DNA from: Protula sp. h YS-2021
Taxonomy: Eukaryota > Annelida > Polychaeta > Sabellida > Serpulidae
NCBI GenBank assembly: GCA_949752745.1
Contig: OX457031.1
Span: forward strand, 51,035,103 to 51,099,102
Length of the DNA: 64,000 bases
Direction: 5' to 3'
Shown in pieces: positions 32,322 to 56,566 of this stretch (position 1 is the first letter of the stretch; every line of letters starts with the position of its first letter). A program made the position numbers and the translations under genes. The notes beneath the pieces are model-generated. The model did not search any database and was not told where the DNA came from. It saw only the letters and a program-made list of their open reading frames with translations.

Positions 32322-34194
32322 TTTGTGAGCATATGAGCTTTTGCTATGTAATTAGATGCAGGTAGGTGAGGAGGAAGCGTATTCAAACTGTTTTAACCCA
32401 AGTACGCCAGCAGCTAGACATCGTACAATTGAACAATTTAAGGAGAAACATGCGGAGCAAATATTTTCAAAGGATCGAATAGCGATTAATAAATTGCTTT
32501 ATGGAGCAAAAATTTTCTAAACATTAATAAATCGTTATGTGGAATATTACAAAATTTTCAAGTGAAGAAATTGAGTCCTAAAAGATGTAAATCAGTTTCA
32601 TACACATCAGAGAAGTATTTGTTTTTCTATTCTATGTGTCGCTCTCATTGTTATAGGTGACACAAGAAGTCAGTGGACAATTTCAAAGATAGCGATGTGG
32701 GTTCAAGTATAAAATCTCAGTTCTAAGTGACATCTCATGTGCAATGTTGCAACCTCCACTGGGCCTTGGACTCTCACATAGCAAGGAATACTTCAAATCA
32801 CACGGATTTTGTAGCTGATGCTGATATAAAACGTGTAAATAGATGTAAATAGATGACAATAAGGACAACTATCTTTGGGATGTTTAAGTTATTACAGAGC
32901 ATTGAGAATTGCCCAAATTCCGGGCGTCCCTTTAACCCCTGTATTTTATTGAATGTTTCGTTAAGAGATGCTTTTGTTTTGCTTCAGGAAATTTCCTTCC
33001 CAGTTCTAAATTTCTCGTCCTACTATCATCTATGATATACATTGCGTTAACGAATCATGATTAGTATAGTACAATGCATCTGTTCATTACAACTTTCAAC
33101 AACAACAACAACGTCAACAACATACGGTGGCTTCTTTAACTCAAAATGTCATAAAAGAAATCATTAAAGGTTACTTTTAGTTTGTGTTAGTAGAAAGCAT
33201 ATTGTTTCAAAATAAAATTCATATAGAATTTGCCAAAATTCACTTTCAATATCTTTGTGTACTCGAAACTGCAACAACTCCTTCCACTCCGTCTTCTCTG
33301 CCCTTTCTACTGACGCTTTTGTTGCCTCCATCTTCTATTTTAACAATCTCCATTTTCAACCCAAACAACCAGACCCTCCGCACTGAATACCTGTCTCTGC
33401 CTCTTCAAAAAAAAACTTTGAAACAAATTATTTCTCAAATTTTACGAAATGCAGTTACAACAAAAACTTGTAATTACCCCTTGCGGGGGTTACACATTTA
33501 CCTGATATAAATAGATAACATGCTTTTCGAATCACACGAGAAATTAGCATACGCACTACAAAATGGTTCAATATAACGGTGTTTGTTTGAGTAAACAAGC
33601 ATTTTTACTAGCTCAATGAATAAATCAATCACTCACAAGCCACGTAGTTTGCAAAAGAGCCAACCTGGATCTCTATATATATGTATATATGGCTACTCCA
33701 TATATGGTTACCTGAATAAATAGAACTAAAATGAGAAATAAACCTAACGGTGTTGGAACGTGGCTCTGTAGTAAAATTGTACTCTGTGAATACTGTCTGA
33801 TAGTAAATTTTAACTTGATATCGAATGAGTTAAGCTCTTGATTGACCTTTACAATCGCGATTTAAATCTGTAAAATATCTATACTGCTGCACTTGTTGGC
33901 AAGAAAGTAACAGGATACAACAATAAGTGTAGCTTTTAAGAAAGCTATTTTTCAATGTTAACAATTATAGGAATAAATATCAATGTTAATAACATCAAGC
34001 ATCCAGACGGATAATGAACTTTTTTCTAAACCCAGACAATTGCATGTGGATAATAAATGTAGACTTCGATATTTGTGGATTTTATTTTTGTAGCTTTAGT
34101 GATTAACTTGTGATATTTCTACGTTATTGATATGCAAAATGCCATATCGCCTTAATTACTACCCAATGAGGGAATTGCGTAACTGCTGAAAACT
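32322..34194. other. B-C spacer
   Basis: No gene. It aligns with the A-B spacer but lacks the 5.07-kb block and the 13507-14715 segment. At about 32705-32720 an exon-11-like acceptor (AAAATCTCAG followed by TTCTAAGTGA) runs straight into sequence that in copy A lies about 400 bp downstream. Confidence 0.65.
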
Positions 34195-34344
34195 GATAAC
34201 TTATTTTTTCTATTTTGGAAGTTATTTAACAATGTTACGCCACTCTTGTCGCTGCTCAACCAGCGAATTTAGATTTCTCAATTGACAGTTGGTCTTGTTT
34301 TGTGTTGTGTTTCAACTGAAACGTATAGACAGGACGTATCTCAG
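34195..34344 (+). promoter_or_regulatory. Conserved upstream region of copy C
   Basis: Conserved with 15730-15879 before copy B. The CRE-like TTACGTCACT of copy B is TTACGCCACT here. Probably 5' UTR plus proximal promoter. Confidence 0.4.
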
Positions 34345-46589
<12,245 letters not shown>

Positions 46590-46612
46590 GGATCCGGAGA
46601 CATGATCTGGGC

Positions 46613-46618
46613 AATAAA
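46613..46618 (+). terminator. Polyadenylation signal of copy C
   Basis: AATAAA 24 nt after the stop codon of exon 11. Confidence 0.6.
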
Positions 46619-46835
46619 CGAGCTCTTACAGTCGATGTAGTCCATTTGGTTTTGCCAACTGTATTGTGCGGAATCTCCCAAAGGGATCAAGTAAAACTAG
46701 ACCGAAATTCGCACAGCGAATTAGCCCAACTTGGAATGATAACTTAAAACGGAAGGTAGATGATATTGCAGTTTGTTAACAATTTTCACATGTCTGACTG
46801 TAGAACATCCTCCTAAATACTACTAACTATACCGG

Positions 46836-47480
46836 TAAGGTCAAGACCAAAAATTAGCTCTATCTCTTACCGTTTTCGAGATAAAGACCAACTTCCGGTT
46901 TGGGGCTCGAAAGTGACCTGGAGGTCAAGGACACCGGAAGTTATACCTTACGTATCGTCATATAGGGGGTGGAGGTCAAAAATGAGGTCAGAATTGCTCT
47001 ATCTCTTACCGTTTCCGAGATAAAGGCCAACTTCCGGTTTGGGGTTCGAAAGTAACCTGGAGGTCAAGGACACCGGAAGTTATAACTTACGTATGGTTGT
47101 ATAGGGGTGGCGGTCGAAAATGAGGTCCAAATTGCTCTATCTCTTACCGTTTTCGAGATAAATCATTGTTTTTCTTAAATAACGTTTTTCGCGATTTCAA
47201 GGTCAAGGTCAAAAAGTTTTATCGGTTGCTTCAGATCCCATCGCCCTTTATATATGTGCCAAGTTTGGCTTTTCTAGCTTCAATGACCTTGCTGTAGATG
47301 TCTGGAAACCGACTGACCTTTTTCGCAATTTGACCTTGACCAGTAAGGTCAAGGTCAAACATTTTTATCAGGTGCACCACTTCAGATGACCCTCCATACA
47401 TGTACTAAGTTTGGTTGGTCTAGCTTCAGCGGTATTGGAGGAGATGTCTGGAAACCGATTCGGCGGAAGAAGAAAAAAAT
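46836..47480. repeat. Relative of the GGTCAAGGTCA array
   Basis: About three monomers with TCTATCTCTTACCGTTTTCG, AGATAAAGACCAACTTCCGG, GGAGGTCAAGGACACCGG, followed by two AAGGTCAAGGTCAAA units with GTCTGGAAACCGA. It is a side branch of the theme at 8336-11930. Confidence 0.78.
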
Positions 47481-48411
47481 TTTTAAAAAAGGGTGAACAA
47501 AAATAGGTGAAGAATTCGAGGCAATTCATCCCATTTGGTATTTTCAATACCACGTGGGAATAATACATATAACAATGGGGCCGGAGGGGCTTGAGAACAG
47601 GCCAAGCAGCTCTCCGATTCCAAGCGTCACCGAAGCATCTCCCCCCTCCTCCATAGCCCAAAATCCGCCCCTCCATCAGAGGGATGGATCAGTGGATCCA
47701 TGCGTGTTGGGGGAGGCCTATTTTATGAGGCAAGCAGCTTTAGGGATTCAAGGGAGTGAGGCTGTACTGGTAGGCGACAGACTTATTTTATGGGGCAACC
47801 TTTTTCTTTAAAAAAAAAAAAGAAATTTAAACATCGCGGGGGGGGGGGGGGGGTGAGATGGACGTGGTTGCTGGATCAATTTACTGACAAAAATTCACAA
47901 AAGGACACATTGTCCAAATAATTTATAAGAAAAAAAGGTGAACTGGCTTGAAAAGAACCTTTTTATAACGGCTCCTTTTTCAACTGCTAGAAATGTATAT
48001 ACTGTTGTGAGCTAAAATTAATTTAAAATATGATTTCAAAAACGAATTTGCGCCCAGCGGGAACACTTCGACCCTTCCTCTCCCTTCCGAGTCACTCCTT
48101 CTATTAATTTCGCACTTTTTTCACCGAACGCGTCAATTTTTTCTTGACCTGAGTACACTGATAAGCACATTGTTGAAGAATAATAAATTGGAACAATAAA
48201 ACGTTAACAACAAATTTTACGTGCTACTTTCTTTATTTCATTCTTTATAAAGATATGAATTAAACAGATAGAAAATTAGTGTTCTACATATGAGTACCTT
48301 CTACAAACCCTATGATCATGTTTTAAAAAAAAATATGAATGCATACTGATTTCTCGCTACATGGCTTCAGTTTCAAATTCGTTGCCCCTCGTTTCCACCC
48401 CCACCCCTCAA

Positions 48412-48442
<31 letters not shown>

Positions 48443-49049
48443 AGAAGAAAAGTGCAATTTTTATCCTTGTAACATTTCTTACAATGAGATATTTATATTT
48501 CAAACACAGAATGAGCGTCACAAACAAATGCGGTTCCGGTTGTGCCCATTGTGCCGCGTATACCGGAACTACTTTCAAAGAAGAAAAATATTTAATCGAC
48601 CTACTGTCATCTATGATCGGCATCAAAATAAAACCACTTGAGAAGTTATAGATAGAATGTGACAAAGGCACCCGTTTAACCACAAACAGCAGATCACGGT
48701 ATGCCAACGGTCTGAGGTGACTTTGAACAACAACAAGTCACAATGGTATCTTCATTTCGAATTGTTGACTAGAATACCATCAAAAGGATAAACGTTTACA
48801 TCACTTCAGAACAACACACTTCAAAAAGCTGTTCATGTGTAATTTTTAAACTTCACTTTGAGAACTTTGCCTTAATTCTTACAGAATCTCAAGCTTCGTG
48901 CTGGAATTTTTAAACGAATGCTAAAAAAAAACACTTTAAAATAACAATGTTTTTCTAATAAACTTCATTTCAAAAACTTTTAATTCATGTACAGAATTTA
49001 CAGGAACGTTTACAATTTTCTAATCGCAAAATTCGAAAAGAATTGTGCG

Positions 49050-49051
<2 letters not shown>
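47481..49051. other. Gene-poor stretch
   Basis: No supported gene. It holds a G-run (47838-47853), a short (GA) run (48415-48436) and AT-rich sequence. Open frames at 47554-47811 and 48339-48707 have no recognisable domain. Confidence 0.5.

Positions 49052-49129
<78 letters not shown>
49052..49129. repeat. (TA)n microsatellite
   Basis: 39 perfect TA units. Confidence 0.98.
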
Positions 49130-49131
<2 letters not shown>

Positions 49132-49204
49132 AAAACGCAAGTCATTTCGAGCATTTAAAGAGTCTTTTAGGAGTCCATAATGATGCTATGCTGGTGGAAG
49201 ACCG

Positions 49205-49341
49205 GCAGATACCGAAGCGTCTCGCGCTAGCTTGTTCTGTGGGATGTCTTCCGCAGATGTCTAAGCGTCTCGCTGTTGCTTGTTCTGTAGGATGCCAACC
49301 AGCAGATGTCTAAGCGCCTCGCTGTAGCTTGTTCTGCAGGA
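49205..49341. repeat. 48-bp minisatellite, 2.8 units
   Basis: GCAGATGTCTAAGCGTCTCG then CTGTAGCTTGTTCTGTAGGA, starting at 49205, 49253 and 49302. Confidence 0.85.
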
Positions 49342-49480
49342 TTTCATTTTTGCGGCATTCCTTTAACAAAAAAACAAGCAGCGCGATGCAAAGGGTGATG
49401 ACGTCATTTCTCAGTGATGACGTCACCTTGCAAGGCAATGCTATCACTTTACACGGTTTACTTAAACAAAAACTCAGGAA
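49342..49480 (-). repeat. Dispersed repeat fragment with TGACGTCA words
   Basis: On the minus strand TTAAAGGAATGCCGCAAAAA is shared with the fragment at about 13590-13680 (AAGGAATGCCGGACGAATAA). It is adjacent to paired TGATGACGTCA words at about 49395-49428. Confidence 0.55.
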
Positions 49481-50015
49481 GTATTTTCTCAGAACCCCAG
49501 AAAAGATCCTCCGTGAAAAAAGTTCCCCCGGAACACTCCCCTCACCCCCCCCTTCGGCATTTTGGCAGCTGCTGCAGAAAGACTTGCAGATTTTTGCCAT
49601 GCCCAAACAAATTTCCCCCATAACCATTCTTATACTGAATATTTACAACACAAACAAAATAGATAGGTCAGAAGTACTTTGGTGGCATATTTCCCTGAGA
49701 CAACTGCCACATTATGACGTCGAAGAACTAAAACGAAGCACTTTCTTGATGGAGATTCGTGAATCAGAGATGAAACGAGATCTGGAGGAGATTAGGGCAA
49801 AAACTTCGGGTTTCTCTGCAGTTAGTAAAATGCGGGGAACTTTTTCCAGTGGCGTTTTTTCCGGCGGTATTTTTCCAAGCTACCTAAAAAGCTGAAGCAA
49901 TCGTAAAACGCCCCATACATTTGTTCACGACTAAAATAAAAAAATTGTTTTGATTTTGTTTTGACTTCAATGCACGACCATGGCTAGTTTTATCAGAAAA
50001 GGCTCGAGACAAAGT
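49481..50015. other. Stretch with a 188-codon open frame, not called a gene
   Basis: A + frame (49329-49895) starts inside the dispersed repeat. Its middle (about 49680-49820) reads HYDVEELKRSTFLMEIRESE and DLEEIRAKTSGF, which is protein-like in composition, but no splice context or family supports it. Confidence 0.35.
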
Positions 50016-50881
50016 AAGACATGAAAATGAAGTATGTAATATGCAACTGAAGGATGCGACATGCAAATGAAGTCTGTGACATGCAAACGAACTATATGAC
50101 ATGCAAATGAAGTATGTGACATGCAAATGAAGTCTGTGACATGCAACTGAAGAATATGACATGCAACTGAAGTATGTGACATGCAAATGAAGTCTGTGAG
50201 ATGCAACTGAAGAATGTGACATGCAACTGAACTATGTGACATGCAATTGAAGTATGTGACATGCAAATGAAGTATATGACATGCAACTGAAGTATGTGAC
50301 ATGCAAATGAAGTATGTGACATGCAAATGAAGTATGTGACATGCAAACTGAAGGATATGACATGCAAATGAAGTCTGTGACATGCAACTGAAATATGTGA
50401 CAGGCAAATGAACTATGTAACATGAAAATGAAGTATGTCACATGCAAATGAAGTCTGTGACATGCAAATGAAGTCTGTGAGATGCAACTGAAGAATGTGA
50501 CATGCAACTGAACTATGTGACTTGCAAATGAAGTATGTGACATGCAAATGAAGTATGCGACATGCAACTGAAGTATGTGACATGCAGATGAAGTCTGTGA
50601 GATGCAACTGAAGAATGTGACATGCAACTGAACTATGTGACATGCAATTGAAGTATGTGACATGCAACTGATGTATGTGACATGCAACTAAAGTATGCGA
50701 CATGCAAATGAAGTACCTGACATGCAAATAAAGTATGTGACATGCAAATGAAGTATGTGACATTCAAATGAAGTATGTGACATTCAAATGAAGTGTGTGA
50801 CATACAAATGAAGTATGTGACATGGAACTGAAGTATGTGACATGAAACCGAAGTATGTGACATGGAACTGAAGTATGTGAT
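50016..50881. repeat. 20-bp satellite with ATGCAAAT octamers
   Basis: About 43 units of TGACATGCAAATGAAGTATG with variants at ATGCAACTG and AAGTCTG. Many units hold the octamer ATGCAAAT. Several long antisense frames across it are artefacts. Confidence 0.95.
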
Positions 50882-51430
50882 GAGCAGGGAAAAATCAGCA
50901 CAAAAACCGACGACTGTATTCTGGATTACAGCGTGAAGCCTAGCTTTCCTATGTTCGAGAAAAAAATGGCAGTGGCAAAAAAAGACAACAGAGCAAATGG
51001 CTGTTAAGGCAGGGCAGAAACTGAAAACATTAACAGTAATGCAGAATTTGTATTGTCCTTTATTGATGATAACAGAGTCGATCTTACATTTACATTTTTG
51101 AGACTATCATTGCTTAACAATATAGTCAACAGAAATATCAGATCGGTTAATGATTTTTTATTCCACTCCATATCTGTGTGTATGTGTGTGTGTGTGCGTG
51201 CGTGTGTGTGCGTGTATATGTCTATGGCACTCTTCTAAATTGTAAATACAGCAACACCGGTTTCTTTACAAACATTTATGGGGACACTTGGGCAAAACTT
51301 AACAGATCATATTTGTTTTTAATTAAAGAAAACAATATTTCAAGTGCTATAAATAAGCTTTTTAAATTTAAAACAAAGAAAACAAAAAAAAAAAAAAAAA
51401 AGAAAGAAAGAAAGACGTAAATTTGCAGAC
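50882..51430. other. Spacer with (TG) run
   Basis: No gene. A TG/CG run lies at 51175-51213 and a poly-A tract with GAAA repeats at 51380-51415. If the minus-strand gene continues, this is part of its intron 2. Confidence 0.5.
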
Positions 51431-51544
51431 CTCTTGGAAATCCTTGACGGTCTTAAAGTACAGCCTTTGCTTCTCCACCAGGTCCAGGTGCAGGTCATTC
51501 AACTGGTCTCGTCTCACCTTTTCAGCCTGTTTCTTCTTCTCAAG
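51431..51544 (-). CDS. Coiled-coil gene exon 2
   Basis: 38 codons from acceptor GTATTTTTAG to donor GTCTGC, reading [20 protein letters not shown] and [20 protein letters not shown] content and codon use stand out from the AT-rich surroundings. Confidence 0.6.
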
Positions 51545-53571
51545 CTAAAAATACAAACATTCGGTGTGGATAATTTAATTAACATGTAAAATCAACTGTC
51601 ATAATTGCTATATTGCTATTGTGGGTATTTTTTAAAGATAAAGCAGCTGGTTGTTTTTGCTGAATAGGCAACCATAACTGGCTTCATTGTTTGCTACTCC
51701 TCCATAATGTTCCATACCTTTCAACCTCAGAGAAAAGGTCATTGGGATTCCATCTGGTAAAATTTGCATTACGACAGACAAAAACAACGGGAGTTACTAC
51801 AAACATTGCACTATATCGGGGGAAAACTATCGGAAAGACATCGGGATTCTGACCAGTCACTGTGATTGTGACCAATCATCGGGATTCTGATCCATCAACG
51901 GGATTCTGACCAATCATCGGGATTCTGACCAATCATCGGGATTCCGACCAATAGCCGTGATTCTGACCAATCATCGGGATTCCGACCAATAGCCGTGATT
52001 CTGACCAATCATCGGGATTCTGACCAATCATCCGGATTCTTACCAATCATCGGGATTCCGACCAAAAGCCGTGATTCTGACCAATCATCGGGATTCTGTC
52101 CAATCGCCGGGATTCTGACCAATCATCGGGATTCTGACCAATCGCCGCGATTCTGATCAATCATAAGGATTCTGATCAATCAACGGGATTCCGATCAATC
52201 ATCGGGATTCGGACCAATCGCCGGGATTCTGACCAATGATCGGGATTCCGACCAATAGCCGGGATTCTGACCAATCATCGGGATTCTGACCAGTCATCCG
52301 GATTCTGACCAATCATCGGGATTCTGATCAATCATCAGGATTCTGACCAATCAGCGGGATTCTGACAATTATCGGGATCCCGACCAATCACTGGGATTTT
52401 TACCAACCATCGGGATTCTGACCAATCATCGGGATTCTGGCCAATTATCGGGATTCTGACCAATCGCCGGGATTCTGACCAATCATCAGGATTCTGACCA
52501 ATCATCGGGATTCTGATCAATCACCGGGATTCTCACCAATCATCAGGATTCTGACCAATCATCGGAATTCTGCCCAATCATCGGGATCCTGACCAATCAC
52601 CGATATTCTGAACAATCATCGGGATTCTGACCAATCGCCGCGATTCTGACCAATCATAAGGATTCTGATCAATCATCGGGATTCCGACCAATAGCCGTGG
52701 TTCTGACCAATCATCGGGATTCCGACCAATAGCCGTGATTCTGACCAATCATCGGGATTCTGACCAATCATCCGGATTCTGACCAATCATCGGGATTCCG
52801 ACCAAAAGCCGTGATTCTGACCAATCATCGGGATTCTGACCAATCATCCGGATTCTGACCAATCATCGGGATTCTGACCAATCATCGGGATTCTGACCAA
52901 TCATCAGGATTCTGAGCAATCATCGAGATTCTGAGCAATCATCGGGATTCTGACCAGTCATCGGGATTCTGGCCAATTATCGGGATTCTGAGCAATCATC
53001 GGGATTCTGACCAATCATCGAAATCCCGACCAATTATCGGAATTCTGCCCAATCATCGGGATCCTGACCAATCATCGAGATTCTGACCAATCATCGGGAT
53101 TCTGACCAATCATCGGGATCCTGACTATTCATCGGGATTCTGACCAATCACCGGGATTCTGCCCAATCATCGGGATCTTGACCAATCCCGGACTCAGCCA
53201 CAAACTATTAGTTAAGGGTGTATGATTCAAGCGCGAACTCGCAAGACCCAGCGGGATACAGCGATACTTCGCGTGTCCCAATAACCTCTGTTTCTCTCAA
53301 AACAAACCTTTTTTTACTTCGGTTTGTCTCCATTCCGCAAAATTCACCCACAGCCCGCCCCCGCCAATTCACCTCCCCATTTGGCTCACCTTGCTTCTGT
53401 CTGTTTCGATTCCGTGCAATTCACCCATGCCTCCCCCTCACCCCCACCATGGCCCACCCCACTCGCTCCCCCTCCCCCACCATGGCTCACCTTGCTTCTG
53501 TTTTGCTTCACTCCCTCCACAATACGTTCCATCTGCTTCAGGAGCTCCTGTTTGCTAGACTCCGACGACAT
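51431..53571 (-). CDS. Unrecognised coiled-coil protein, N-terminal two exons
   Basis: Exon 1 coding part 53571-53491 and exon 2 51544-51431, both phase 0 at the join, giving 65 residues: [27 protein letters not shown], then [20 protein letters not shown] and [18 protein letters not shown]. The composition (Lys, Glu, Gln, Leu at heptad-like spacing, no Gly or Pro in exon 2) predicts a long helix or coiled coil. The ATG lies 4 nt after an acceptor (TTGTTTTCAGGGCGATG), so a 5' UTR exon should lie to the right. Donors are GTGAGC after exon 1 and GTCTGC after exon 2. Later exons were not found in the window. Intron 1 is almost filled by the 19-bp satellite. The protein family is not recognised. 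Confidence 0.55.
51839..53188. repeat. 19-bp satellite with CCAAT boxes
   Basis: About 70 units of CGGGATTCTGACCAATCAT; variants are CCGACCAATAGC, GATCAATCA and GCCCAATCA. Local higher-order blocks exist, for example the string around 51960-52080 recurs at 52690-52810. Confidence 0.95.
53491..53571 (-). CDS. Coiled-coil gene exon 1 (start codon)
   Basis: 27 codons from ATG in a GGCGATGTC context to donor [26 protein letters not shown] then VKQNRSK. Confidence 0.55.
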
Positions 53572-53689
53572 CGCCCTGAAAACAAAAACAACAAGTGGGT
53601 CAGTGAAACTGACTATGTCCCCCACCGGCGTACAATCCCAGTATTTGATTTTGTTAGGTTGGACTACAACCCTTCGTATCATATTCGTG

Positions 53690-54240
53690 AATTTTTAAAT
53701 TCCAGTTGGGCGAATGTCCTTGGGCCAACATGGCTCATTTACAATACCAATTCTTGTTACCACCCATACTACCTATGTGTATAACATTTTGCCAATTGTT
53801 TAAAAAAATGTAGGCTTGAGTGTGTTAACAAACTCATTCCAGTATGTAAGGGTTGTGAAAATTTCTGAAGTTCAGCTGGGCCAATGTCCTTGGGCCGACA
53901 CGGCTCATTTACAATACCAACCTTTGTTGGTTGCAATACTTCCTATATGTAAAATATTTCAACAATCGACCCAGAAATGTAGGCCTGAGTGTGTTAACAA
54001 ACTCATTCAAGTGAGTAAGGATTGGGAAAATTTGTGAAGTTCAGCTGGGCCAATGTCCTTGGGCCGACATGGCTCATTTACAATACCGATCCTTGTTCGT
54101 TCCAGTACTACCCATATATACAATATCTTAACAATGGGTGGAAAAATGTAGGCTTGAGTGTGTTAACAAAAAAAATGTCGACAGACGGACAGACAGACAG
54201 ACAAACCCGAAAACTATAGTCCCCCGTCGGGGGACTAATT
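53690..54240 (+). mobile_element. Element with three 170-bp monomers and hairpin-ended 3' cassette
   Basis: Monomers start with AGTTCAGCTGGGCCAATGTC-like sequence near 53700, 53872 and 54041 and contain ATGGCTCATTTACAATACC and GTAGGCTTGAGTGTGTTAAC. The 3' end is a (GACA) run, CCCGAAAACTATAG and the perfect hairpin TAGTCCCCCG-T-CGGGGGACTA (54216-54236). Confidence 0.72.
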
Positions 54241-54373
54241 ATGAAATTGTGTTACTCAAAAGAATAAACGACACTTTATAGACTTTCGCTCATCCAGGAG
54301 GGAAGGGGGGGGCCTCATTTCGTTCACCCGGGGCCTCATTCTTTACGATTTGCAGGTGAGTCTTTTTGATCTG

Positions 54374-54863
54374 GGTATGCATTGTTGGCATGTGTTGTGC
54401 GCATGCACTGTGAGCATGTTTCATGAGCAGTAATTGTGCATGTGTAGTCAGCATGCACTGTGAGCATGAATTTTGAACATATGTTGTGACCATGTATTGT
54501 GAACATGTAGTGCGCATGTGTGGTAAGCATGTATTGTGAGCATGTGTCGCCAGCATGCATTGTAAGCATGTGTTGTGACCACGTATTGTGAGCATGTGTC
54601 GTCAGTATGCATTGTGAGCATTTTGAACATGTGCTGTGACTAGGTTTTGTGAGCATGTAGTGCGCAGGTGTTATTGTGAGCATGTATTATGAACAAGTGT
54701 TGTGACATGTGCATGAATTTTGAGCATCTGTTGTGAGCATGCAGTGCGTATGTGTCATTAGCATGTATTGTGAACATGTGCTGTGACCATATCTTGTGAA
54801 CAAGTGTTGTGGGCATGTAGTGTGCATGTACTGTGAGCATGAATTTCGAGCATCGGTTGTGAC
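54374..54863. repeat. 13-bp satellite
   Basis: About 37 units of AGCATGTATTGTG with variants (AGCATGTGTCGTC, ACCATGTATTGTG). Confidence 0.9.
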
Positions 54864-55479
54864 CTGCGCTCAGCCGGCCCCAACTGGCGACAAGAGACAG
54901 CAGGTCTGACAGCAAGGGCACGAAGGTTTAAAATGGATGTTTGTGCTTTTGCACTACAACCCTGATTGTGTTGCGACTCCCCCCACTCCCTCCCTCCTTC
55001 GCACCCTTTTCTGAAGGCCACAGATCGGCCCAGCAGTGCACTCAATGAACTTGCACAGCCCAGGCTTGCGCACGAAGTGACCCAGATCCCTAATTTAGTC
55101 TCCTCGCCTTAGAATACAAACTTTGATGCCATTTAATGATGTTTCCATTCTGAGAAAAGCTGTCAAACAAGGGCTCTTGTCGTAGCTTTCATCTGCCCTC
55201 GTTCTGAGTGACGCGGGAAAGGAATAACAACGCATTCCTCTAGCTCTTTTTGCCCAAAACAAGGCAAACATTTGAGGACTTGTAAATAAGAACCTACGCG
55301 CAAAATGTTGTTGAAAATAAATTCCTCGCTTTTCCTTGTGCGTGCGTGTTTGCGTCGGACGGCTCGAAGAAGGGACAGGGAAGGGGGGGGGGGGGAGGGG
55401 GCAACTAGATGCTCCAGAAGCATGAATCTGCCGGGGTTAGGGCAAAATGTGAAAGTAATTTTTTAACAATTTATCATTT
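54864..55479. other. Spacer with G-run
   Basis: No gene supported. GC-richer than its surroundings; a G-run lies at 55385-55399. Confidence 0.45.
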
Positions 55480-55872
55480 TGTTAACTTCTGTCGTACTTC
55501 CAAAATTCCTGGTCACTGCACCGCACAAGGGTTGGAACCATCCCTGGGTAAAATTTCAAACGAATCCATCCACTTATAAATGTTCTAGGCGCGTGAGACT
55601 GACCCCAGTGTATGCTAACTCCAAAAAAAAAAACACTTTGCAAATATTCAAAACTTCACCATTTTGTCAATTTCTCTCGTATTTCAAAAATTCCTAGTCA
55701 CTGCACTGCACAAGGGTTGGAACCACCCCTGGGTAAAATCTGAGACGAATCCATCCACTAATAAATGCTCTAGTGGCGTGCGACTCAAAATGCACAGACA
55801 GATGGACGGAAGACGGACGGACAGACAGACAGACAGAGTGAAAACTATATCCGTCCCCTGGTCGATAATAAC
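55480..55872 (+). mobile_element. Element with two 184-bp monomers and 3' cassette
   Basis: Monomers begin near 55484 and 55668 (TCACTGCACCGCACAAGGGT, GGTAAAATTTCAAACGAATC, GCGCGTGAGACTGACC). The 3' end has the GGACGGACAGACAGACAG run, GTGAAAACTATATCC and a decayed CCCCTGGTCGATAATAA end. The monomer is the inverse of the one at 12456-12800. Confidence 0.7.
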
Positions 55873-55969
55873 TGGAATGCTCACTAATCATAACAGCTCG
55901 CACTTTGAACAACAAACAGCGCACCGAACTAACGGAAAAGCAAGCAGCAAGGTGCATGCACGCGAAGTG

Positions 55970-56566
55970 TACGCACTCCGAACTCACGCATGTCCACGCA
56001 CTCACGCATGTCCAAGCACTCCGCACTCACGCATATCCATACACTCCGCACTCACGCATGTCCAAGCACTCCGCACTCACGCATGTCCACACACTCCGCA
56101 CTCACGCATGTCCACGCACTCACGCATGTCTAAGCACTCCGCACTCACGCATGTCCACGCACTCCGCACGTCCACGCACTCTGCACTCCCGCATGTCCAA
56201 GCACTCCGCACTCACGCATGTCCACACACTCCGCATGTCCAAGCATTTCGTACTCACGCATGTCCACCCACTCCGCATTCACGCACGTTGATGCACTCCG
56301 CAATCCCGCATGCCAAAGCACTCCGAACTCACGCATATCCACGCACTCCGCACTCACGTAAGTCCCTTGCACTCCGTACTCACGCATGTCCACCCACTCC
56401 CGCATGTCCACCCACTCGGCACTCACGCATGTCCACCCAGTCCGCACTCACGCATGTCGACCCACTGCGCACTCACGCATGTCCACGCACTTCGCTCTCA
56501 CGCATATCCATCCACTCCGCACTCACGCATGTCCATGCACTCACGCATATCCACACACTCACGCAT
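55970..56566. repeat. 25/18-bp satellite
   Basis: Units ACTCCGCACTCACGCATGTC plus CAAGC, alternating with shorter ACTCACGCATGTCCACGC. CpG-rich. The 326-codon + frame (55664-56644) only reflects this repeat. Confidence 0.93.

Noticed and set aside
49329..49895. 188-codon frame with a helix-like middle
   Set aside because: It begins in a dispersed repeat and ends in low-complexity sequence; no splice sites or family support it. Transcript data could change this.
49884..50863. Several long antisense His/Cys/Ser-rich frames
   Set aside because: All are the 20-bp satellite read in different frames; no start or splice context.
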